Made by a program: the position numbers and the translations under genes
Assembly (NCBI RefSeq): GCF_000149955.1
Contig: NC_030998.1
Span: forward strand, 1,468,020-1,532,019
Length of the DNA: 64,000 nt
Direction: 5' to 3'
From: Fusarium oxysporum f. sp. lycopersici 4287
Lineage: Eukaryota; Ascomycota; Sordariomycetes; Hypocreales; Nectriaceae
The notes under the pieces: generated by a model
The model's database searches: none
Told to the model about the DNA's origin: nothing
Seen by the model: only the letters and a program-made list of their open reading frames with translations
Part shown: piece by piece, positions 56,440 through 64,000 of the stretch
Position numbering within the stretch: the stretch's first letter is position 1
Layout: the number at the start of each line of letters is the position of its first letter

Positions 56440-56790
56440 CTACTTCTTGACATTTCCGGAGAGGCGGGTGAGCTTGGGGTCCTTGACAAGGACAATGCCG
56501 TCAGAGACTGAAGCCTTCTTCTTCTTCTTCTTCTTGATAGAGTCCAACTCAGTGTTCTTGGTGATGACGACATAGTCCTGGTTGATAGCCTTGTTGGCAT
56601 TCATCACGATAGCCCGAGGTGTCTTGGGCGCTGCGTGATCAATGATCTCGATCCAATCCTCAAAGGACTGGTCCTGCTCGATCTCGAAGTCTTCAAGCGC
56701 GCGAACAGACTTTTCGGCATCCTTTCCAGGGATCTCGGAAGCCTGGACCTTGCGGTCGAGGGGCTTCTTTGCGACCAGGATTCGAAGCAT
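56440..56790 (-). CDS. small lysine-rich hypothetical protein
   Basis: A 116-aa ORF that I do not recognise. It starts MLRILVAKKPLDRKV, is acidic in the middle (RALEDFEIEQDQSFEDWIEIID) and carries a run of seven Lys near residue 90 encoded by a (CTT)n tract on the plus strand. It has no signal peptide, membrane helix or Cys. The codon use and even amino acid mix look like a real protein. The upstream 200 bases contain possible 5' UTR splice sites. Confidence that it is a gene is moderate. Confidence 0.55.
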   Translation of the reverse strand: MLRILVAKKPLDRKVQASEIPGKDAEKSVRALEDFEIEQDQSFEDWIEIIDHAAPKTPRAIVMNANKAINQDYVVITKNTELDSIKKKKKKKASVSDGIVLVKDPKLTRLSGNVKK

Positions 56791-58344
56791 GGTATGACTT
56801 GCGTTCTGAAGTCTGAAGTTCGGTTGTCAGCACTGAAGTCATGTTCGGAGTGGTGAAGTCTCGGTTACCTTGGTTTGAAATATGTATTTCTCTTAAGAGT
56901 ACGAAGGTAGCCGATGGCAGAGAGATAGGTTGTTGCAATTGTGAGGAATGTTTTGTTGTTGATGATTTGGTATTGTTGTTTGTTTAGGAGGAGAAGAATC
57001 AGAATTCTGAGTTGGGATTCTGATAGAAAGGCACACCTCGGTGGAAAAGGGAAGGTGAATGAAGGCTCTGCTGCCACTGCTCCGAGGAAAGCGTCTGTCA
57101 TTGGTTATGAAAGAGAAGCCGTTTGAACAGGCCCATTGTTTGCTTTCAACCGGATGAAACTAGCCCCTATGACACTAGTCTCTCGAACAGCAGAATGTTC
57201 AGTCGAAGCTGCCAACTGTTGGCAGTGCAGGATGCTGGTCTTTGCAGATACGTGTTAATGGTTCAAAAGTAAGTTATCTATTGGAGGGAGGAAATACCCC
57301 AGCGGAGCGGTTTTAAACGCTGACCATTTTGTTCATGGACACCCCGGTACTGTTCACTCAGATGGAATGCAAAATACTTGAAATGGCTTGGCTAACTGTG
57401 AATGTCCTGCGTGTTCAGTGTCTCAGTTGGGGACGTTGTTCTTGTCCTTTGAGATTAATCCAAAGACTTGTGGCTGAGAGCTTATATCAGCACAGAGAAC
57501 TTAGAGATTGATCCAAGATTGGTTTAATGGATTAATAGCACGAGAATGAATTGCTTGAGGTTTGGCTTCTCATTCTTGGACAAAAGGATTGCTTTGGTGG
57601 TTTTGCCATGCTCCTATTGCGATGCCTCGGGTCAGCCAATCGATCGGAAGCTCTTGTGAGCTGTCTCCGAAGATGGAAGGCCACTGGCTAGGTAATAGCA
57701 AGCTAAGTTAAGAACAACAACCCGAAAGACTGACATGCATACACTACTAACCCTTGAGAGCCAGGCTGTTCTCAGGGATAAGATGACGAGAAGATTTGCG
57801 CCAACAGATGTTGAAAACGCCAAAACTTACTTTCGGCGACGTATCTTGCTTCCTCTACTCTTATCCGTCCCAACACTCCGCCAAAGAGAAACCACCCTGG
57901 GTTGTTCGACCATACGCTGGGCCGCTTCTACTGGCACAACGTATCCAAGGTGAAGTCGGTCTGGAGATGGAACGGGTCCGTCGAATGAGCACAGCATTGG
58001 GATTTTAGATCACGAGGGTCGCGGACAATATGATGAACAGATAATATTTATTGACTAGACTAGATCACCAATCGAAAGAAGCTCAATATTGATATGGCTG
58101 TTCATGTTTCAGATATGAACCGGACAAAAAGGCAACAATGAAGGGTACAGAAAAGGACCACTCTTGTAATCCGATTCAAAAGAGAATCACAACACAAATA
58201 GCGAGGTATCAGATTCAAAGAAGTACGAAGGTTCGAAAACGTGAACAACCTATATCAGGCGAGCTTCATAGATCTATGACACCAGAACCGAAAGACCAGC
58301 CCAGCCCAACGCTACATATGATAGTCATGATTATGAAGCCGAGC
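56791..58344. other. 1.55 kb intergenic region
   Basis: Short ORFs only, including weak ones around 57735-58008. No domain or splice structure is supported. Confidence 0.45.
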
Positions 58345-59663
58345 TTATTTGTTATTATCACCCCAGTAATCATAGTAGTCATGTGGAGGGTTTTGACCAT
58401 AGTCATAATAGTGGTCGCTATTATGATATGGTTCCTGGGAATATGGAATTCGTTCATCTCCAAGCGGGGGCGGACCGACAGGAGGAGGAGGAGGCGCGCC
58501 AACAGGAGGAGGAGGGGGCATGCCAACAGGCGGAGGAGGGGGCACGCCAACAGGAGGCGGAGGCGGTGGGGCTTGAGGAACAGGGGGATAGTTGTAGCTG
58601 TCCATGGGGTAGCCATGCGTCTTTGGGTAATCGGGCGGGGGAGGGACATAGTATTTATCTGGGTTTTCCGGGGGAGTTGGATCAGGGTATAGAGCCTGAA
58701 GGTCTTCATCCTTATCATAATAGTGTTCGACCCTGAAGCGTGTATCTTCTTCTGAAATTTCTTTCACATAATGCGCAACATAGCCGACTTCCATACCAGC
58801 CCCGAGGCCGTCTATGGTATCACGTTGTGGCGGTTGCGGCTACAAAGTGTTAGCCCAAGTCTTTCATGCAGAGAATTTCATCTTACCCAGTCACCGCCAA
58901 CAGCGACATTGAAAATCATGAACATCTTGTTGCGGGCAATAGACTTCCAAACGTCCGGATTGCCAATTCTCTTGCCCGTGACCTGTTGAATGAGTTGGTC
59001 ATCGACCCAGAACTCTATAGTCTCGTCCTCCCAGCGCCTCGGGGTGCGGTCGATGACAACTTTGTAAGTGTGCCAGTCCGTACCCGCATCTGGTAGATGG
59101 ACCGACGCGGAGATACCCTCCTTCTCTTTGCAGATACCGCCAGGAGCCTTGTCACAATGAATAGCGGCATAGGTCGATAGATAGCCGTTCACGTGCTCCA
59201 TGATGTCGAGCTCACCACACTCAGGCCAGTAAGGACCACCAGTGCGGTGGCTGTCACCAAGCAGCCAAAAGGCAGGCCAGATGCCCTGCTTCTTATCAAG
59301 GTTGCCATCACCAAGACGGATGGAACTTTGGATAATGGTCTTGGTAGCAGGTGTCGGGGTGAAGGTGTACGTGCTCTCGATACGACCGGATGTCCAACCC
59401 CTTTCAGCAGAGAGGTCGCGCCTCGGGATGATACGAAGGAAACCATCGCCAGTGACATGGACGTTGTTAGGGGAAGCCTTGTACTCCTGGTAATCGCTGT
59501 TCAGCTCCTTATACCATTGTTGAATGTTCCATTTGGAAGTATCTGGCAGAGAGCCAGCACTTCCGTCGAAGCTGTCCGACCATATAGTCTGGTAGCCCAG
59601 AATCTCGGGGACTCTATGGGCTATGCCAGTAGCGGCGAGGAAGCAGAGTATGATAGTAAACAT
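58345..59663 (-). CDS. secreted GH16 endo-beta-glucanase with polyproline tail
   Basis: Two exons (59663-58887 and 58839-58345) give 423 aa. A signal peptide covers about residues 1-15. The GH16 catalytic motif ELDIME has nucleophile Glu151, Asp153 and acid/base Glu156, and the flanking GIWPAFWLLG and NVAVGGDW motifs are intact, the last split by the intron. The pattern fits beta-1,3(4)-glucanases rather than cell-wall Crh transglycosylases. The second exon adds about 165 residues: a short Asp/Tyr/Pro-rich region, four PPPPPVGx repeats and a Tyr/His/Asp-rich end, with no GPI signal. The tail is unusual for GH16 and may anchor the enzyme in the wall or act as a spacer. Confidence 0.92.
58466..58572 (-). 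repeat. 24-bp tandem repeat encoding PPPPPVGx
   Basis: About four copies of a 24-base unit within the GH16 gene encode PPPPPVG followed by Val, Met, Ala or Pro. The GC-rich unit is prone to slippage, so the copy number probably varies between strains. Confidence 0.8.
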
Positions 59664-60753
59664 TTTTGTTGTAGTGACTTGGAGATTGGGGTCAGAATGT
59701 GATGTTTTGTTGATGAGAGAAGGAAAGAAATAAAGGGGGAAGACCTGGATTTTATACCTAGCTGGGACGGACTTTTAAGTTTGATATTTCGCGATGAAAG
59801 TATCCCTGTGTTTGGTGGAAGTCTATCTTAAGCCTATTGCAAGCACAAAGAAGGTTCGAGTGTTGTTAGTCACCTCAAAGTTTAGTGATGTACAATTTGC
59901 AAAGGTCTCATGGCAAGTTCGTGGTCAATAGTTGGATCGATAGCTTAGACTTTCGTCGATTCACATACAATACCATGACAACAGGCTTTGAGCAAGGGCA
60001 CCTGGAAAGTAGTTTCCAAATTCCGATATGGAGCTGCGTGTTTAAACTGAGGGATTTTTCTTTGTTGAGTCTATGTACATATTGCCTTCTAAAAGATTTA
60101 GTTGATTGGAATTTGTTTTTATATTGGCTTAATATATCTCGTTGAGATATTTTAAGCTTTCACATCAATCAAATACTCCTTTACAAAGCGGTTTGGGGGA
60201 AATTCTGTGGCGCGCCGTTATAAGCGGCAATGGCTTGAGGTAATAGGAGCACATATTTTGGCTTCGGTGAGGGCTTTAGTCGCTGTTCACCTTGCCCTTT
60301 GAATGAAGATGTTTACGTAGGGCTACCATGTAGATCACCTTTTACGTGACTTACATGATAAGTAGTGCAGTTGAGCTGAGCATGAGAGCAGAAATAGGTC
60401 TCACTGATTGGTATCTGGAGATGTTTACTTGGACTTGATGGCTAAAGAAAGTTGCAGCCCGGGCATCGATCGGTCTTGTTCTGTTGAATCCCAGCTACCT
60501 ATCTAAGTTCTGCATGATGGTAATAAGCTCTCAGTGACACCTCTCAACTGCAAATAACACATCTGATGGTTCAAGCTACCATAATAAGCTTTCATGAAGA
60601 GAGCACAGGATTCGCCTCTCGCCTCAGGGCTTCAAGGTCGATAAGCTGAACTCTAAGTACAACTTATATCTGATAACACGTGCAGCCCACCAATTTTGAA
60701 AGTCTCCTACTTTCCATGAAAACTTATCGCCCAACCGGCGAAATTTTTATCAA
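59664..60753. other. 1.1 kb intergenic region
   Basis: GH16 promoter at the left end. No gene recognised. Confidence 0.5.
59750..59756 (-). promoter_or_regulatory. TATA box of the GH16 gene
   Basis: TATAAAA on the minus strand about 87-93 bases upstream of the GH16 ATG. Confidence 0.5.
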
Positions 60754-61443
60754 TCACATCCTTTCAACAATTCCCGCAACCTCATCTAATGAATCCACTG
60801 TGAAATTTGGCTTCAACCTCTCGCATGCGCTCTTTTCCCCATATCCATATCTGCACCAAACAGACTTTGCTCCAATATTAGCAGCAAATTTCACATCTGC
60901 CTCTGTGTCCCCAACGACTAAGGTTTTCAAAACGTCAACATGTGAGAGTCCACGAGCTTTCAGGGCCGGGAGCAAAACATTCTCGAAGCTTCCAGTGTCC
61001 GGCTTTCGCGTTGCGCCAGGGGTGTTGTCTCCGACGATTAAGTCTTGCGGGATGGTGTCAATGCCGTTGTTCTTTAGTGCTGTCTCAACCGCGGCTACAC
61101 CTTTGTTGCTGACAATGGCGACATAAATCTCTCTTTCATGCAACTTCTTCAAAAGTTCTTTAGCCCCAGGAAATGCCGAGACAAGTTCTTGTCCCTGGTC
61201 ATTGTAGAAGCGACGGTACGTTGACGTCCATTCAGCCTCTTCGAAAGAATCGGGAGAAGGATGTAGTTCCTTGAGAACTTCCTTGAGACCCAAGCCAGAA
61301 CCGATCAACTTCTGCACCTCAGACTCTGCCGGAGCTGAGGCTGGAAGGAGTTTGTCGAAGGTGAGCTTAATACTGTGAGAGATGGCTTGATGGGTATCGA
61401 AAAGAGTCCCGTCAAAGTCGAAGATGACTAATTGAGCAGGCAT
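60754..61443 (-). CDS. HAD-family phosphatase (phosphoglycolate phosphatase-like)
   Basis: A single exon encodes 229 aa. HAD motif I FDFDGTLFD places the nucleophile at Asp9 and the acid/base at Asp11. A helical cap (subclass I) covers about 16-85. Motif II is VAIVSNK, motif III the Lys in RKPDTG, and motif IV VVGDTEADVKFAANIG. This is the layout of Gph/AUM-type small-molecule phosphatases. It could clear 2-phosphoglycolate or similar damage metabolites. No operon-like partner is nearby. Confidence 0.88.
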   Translation of the reverse strand: MPAQLVIFDFDGTLFDTHQAISHSIKLTFDKLLPASAPAESEVQKLIGSGLGLKEVLKELHPSPDSFEEAEWTSTYRRFYNDQGQELVSAFPGAKELLKKLHEREIYVAIVSNKGVAAVETALKNNGIDTIPQDLIVGDNTPGATRKPDTGSFENVLLPALKARGLSHVDVLKTLVVGDTEADVKFAANIGAKSVWCRYGYGEKSACERLKPNFTVDSLDEVAGIVERM

Positions 61444-61659
61444 ATTGATGGCTTGTTGAGATTTTGAGAGAGGTATTCACAGATTGAGTAGATGTTGAGT
61501 GTCGCACGAGAATTGATCGAGTGAAGCTCAGAGATGCATGAGAAATTTTATTAGGCTACACCGAACCCCGCTAACCAGCACGCTGCGTCATCTGTCAGCA
61601 ATAAGCGCAACACCACTCGCCTTCTTAAACATGAGACAAAAATGACAATCGCATTGGTT

Positions 61660-64000
61660 TCAGAGCCCTTCTGGCATTTCATATTGGGAGAAATCTTCCG
61701 GCATATGAACCAGTGATTCCCACATATCCTAGAAAGACAAACACGTCAGCTTGGAACACTGTCTCGTTACAGAGGAACATACCCAGTCTACGCCATCTGA
61801 GCTATTCAGCATGGCCTCAATGCCCTGAAAGTCGGTCGAGAAAGGAGTTTCGCTCGTATTGTATTGCCCGTTCATGTGCCCTGTCATTGTCAGTCTACAA
61901 ATCACATGGTTTCGAGCATCAGTCTTACCGTTACCGTTGCCGTTGCCATTGTGAGCTGGGGCTTTTTCTTGGTTTACAGCTGGCGGCATCGACTCATCCT
62001 TCGAACCAGTCGTGACAGCTTTCAACATCACTGTGAGCATATCATATGCCTGCTTTGCCTCAGCAGAGACGGCCTTAATAGCTGCCCAAAATGCCTGCGA
62101 GGTTTTAAGAGCGTCGATCATACTCTCCCGAGTATATCCCACGAGCTCTGGGTTCTGTTGCTCTGGCGGCATACCAAGCTCCACGCAGACCACCATAGAT
62201 GCCAGCGAGAAGTCATGTCTCTCCAGAGAAGTGAGAAACCATCTGTCATTGTATAATAGCCCACCAACTTGAACCTCCTTCAGGATACTAGCCTGGTGCC
62301 CAAGGACTGTCATCGCTGAGTCAACGCAAGCCGTTCTAGAGTAGTTATACTTGGGATCATGGTATGCCTTCGTCATGTGATGGCGGTGTAGTGTACATCT
62401 AGCCTTCTGGAAGAGAAGTTCAAGATTGTATCGCCTAATGAGTAGATACGGCGGGACCATGAAGCAATCTTCCAGCTTGGCTATTTTGTAACAAGTGGGC
62501 ATGGACTGATGCATTTGATGAAGCTTCTGATCAAGAGCCATGATCTCGTTGTAGTCTTCTGTCTTGCCAAGTGAGACCTGGTTGAAAATAGTTCGGAAGA
62601 TGGTCATCATCTTGACTTTGACGCGAGTGTACAAAACTCCAGTACCTTGCGTCTCAGGTCTTGGTGGAGGAAGCTGCGTGGACTCAGGGCCAAAATCTTC
62701 ATCATTTATGTTGCGCGGCAGACGGGTATCGCACTGGGACTCCTGGATAAGCGATGGCAGGCCCAGCTGGCAAGAAGTCAGGATGTCAAGCTGCTGGAGA
62801 ACACCCCATACACGACGCCTCATCTCGCCGTGGAACGGTGAAATCCGAGGGTAGTTATCTGGATCACGATGGTATCCCATCCGCATAGCCAAACGAATAG
62901 CAATACCGGTAAGGATCCACACGCCGAGATGAGCGTCTCGACGGCGCACGAATTCACCGTGGATATTGAACAGAAGAGTCTCCAGAGTATACTTACCAGG
63001 CGCTGTAGAGTACTTGGAAAGAATAAGACAGTCGGTGCATCTTTGCTGGAAGGACTCTGCGACCTCAAGAGGCGAGCCCATTCCTCCAGGTAGCTCATCC
63101 TGTGATCGGATGTACAGGAATGTTCCAGTGGCCAGAATGCCGAAGAGCATCCCAACCCATTGAACAGATACCGAGTTGGGGTCATTCCAGAAGCGTTTGT
63201 ACTAGAAGAAAATGAGTGAGGAGAAGATTAGGTAGAAACGTAACTTACCTCGCCTTCAAACTCTCCTGAATGGGTGATCACTTCGAAACGTCAGTGACAG
63301 TACTGTAGATCAATAGTTAGACGTACAGATTGACGGCTGAGTCGAGGTGAAATAACGAGACACAAGTCTATCCGTGATGTGTTTCGGAGGAACATCCGCA
63401 AGAATGTCTTCAAGGCTCGGAGCCAGTCTTCCCGGTCCCAGAAGCAGCGGTACTTGACTTTGGGCTTGATCAACAATACCCAAATCACTCGCTTCGTGGC
63501 TTTCGTCCAGATGCTCACGAATATGCTCAACCTGGGGTATCCTTGTATCAGAAGTGCTCTCTACGTTGGATAGGTACTCACCTCGTGACAGATAGCAGAC
63601 CAGTGACTGCTAGAAACATAAATTGTCTCATTCGGATTCGCCATCATCCTTCCAGGCTTGACCTCAGAGCCTTCCTGAGAGGACCGATGAGACCCTTGGT
63701 GGGATCCTGTGGCCAGAGAGTTTGTTACATAAGTACTCGCCGGGCTCTTAATACTGGGTGACCCGTTGGATGTCCCCTGCTGAGTCGGAAGCTGTTGGAC
63801 GATAGAGCCCAGGAGTTGCTCAAGGTGGCGCACGCGATCACTTAGATCATGTTGTCTGCTATCCCTTCTCTGAGCAGCAACACGACCTCGAGGCCATGGC
63901 GCGTATTGACACGAGACATTTCTCGCAACACAATTGCTACATGGCTCATCGCGATCACATTTGAGTCTGAGTATCTCGTCAGCATCGTCATCAGTGCCAA
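61660..64000 (-). CDS. Zn2Cys6 transcription factor (Fungal_trans), N-terminus beyond the window
   Basis: Partial gene: the 5' end lies past 64000. The last part of the zinc cluster is visible (LKCDRDEPCSNCVARNVSC) near 63905-63965, followed by a coiled region DLSDRVRHLEQLLGSIVQQL typical of dimerising C6 factors. Introns are evident near 63200-63600. The middle homology region PF04082 is clear (GKYTLETLLFNIHGEFV, GVWILTGIAIRLAMRMGYHRDP, MRRRVWGVLQQLDILTSCQLGLPSLI). A Gly-Asn repeat (NGNGNGNG) lies beside an intron near the end. A last intron (GTATGT donor after DGVDW) leads to a short exon DMWESLVHMPEDFSQYEMPEGL and the stop at 61660. The target genes are unknown. Confidence 0.9.

Noticed and set aside
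1..64000. CRISPR arrays, prokaryotic operons, IS elements, intact transposase or reverse transcriptase genes
   Set aside because: None seen; the sequence is eukaryotic with spliced genes, and the only repeat-like items are those listed.

Overview
This is a gene-dense stretch of a filamentous ascomycete nuclear genome. Short introns (about 45-60 nt, GTAAGT/GTGAGT donors, CTAAC branch sites), two Zn2Cys6 regulators, two LaeA-like methyltransferases, an AA11 LPMO, a dispersed 5S rRNA gene of Sordariomycete type and two members of a large membrane-protein family that I associate with Fusarium/Hypocreales all fit Fusarium or a close relative. That assignment is inference from gene content, not from a marker locus.

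Layout. 0.4-2.5 kb: a frame-broken polytopic membrane protein gene, then an AT-rich RIP-like block (2.9-3.2 kb). 3.4-9.7 kb: class 1A-type dihydroorotate dehydrogenase (+), an Mtr-like amino acid transporter (-), a 2.9 kb gap, and gluconokinase (+). 10-10.8 kb: a Pol III island made of a 45-bp-arm hairpin, a 5S rRNA gene and tRNA-Gln. 12.6-21.2 kb: a Yfl054-like aquaglyceroporin whose second NPA is followed by Ser instead of Arg (+), a second frame-broken membrane gene (-), a catalase (-) and a molybdopterin oxidoreductase with a GC-AG intron (-). 23-31 kb: an AA11 LPMO with a C-terminal X278-like module, then two LaeA-like methyltransferases bracketing a CorA-like membrane protein and an unknown gene. 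32-41.1 kb: a Trk potassium transporter, a TPR-SET protein, a small B-lectin, tRNA-Lys, a C11orf54/DUF1907 protein and tRNA-Ala. 42.9-44.5 kb: a type II membrane protein.

45.4-52 kb is the most interesting part: an MFS sugar/carboxylate transporter (-), a Zn2Cys6 regulator (-) and a divergent FAD-dependent oxidoreductase (+). An exact 14-bp motif, CGGGGAGTCTCGGG (a CGG-N7-CGG direct repeat), occurs twice upstream of the transporter and once in the regulator/oxidoreductase intergenic region, with a 10-bp partial copy beside the oxidoreductase start. This looks like a small self-regulated uptake-and-oxidation cluster with an unknown substrate.

52-64 kb: an HD-domain cyanamide hydratase with a direct repeat upstream, an ankyrin protein with a possible HeLo-like N-terminus, a small Lys-rich protein, a secreted GH16 glucanase with a 24-bp-repeat polyproline tail, a HAD phosphatase, and a second Zn2Cys6 regulator that runs off the right edge.

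Exon boundaries were placed by eye from splice consensus and frame continuity; treat them as good to one or a few bases.
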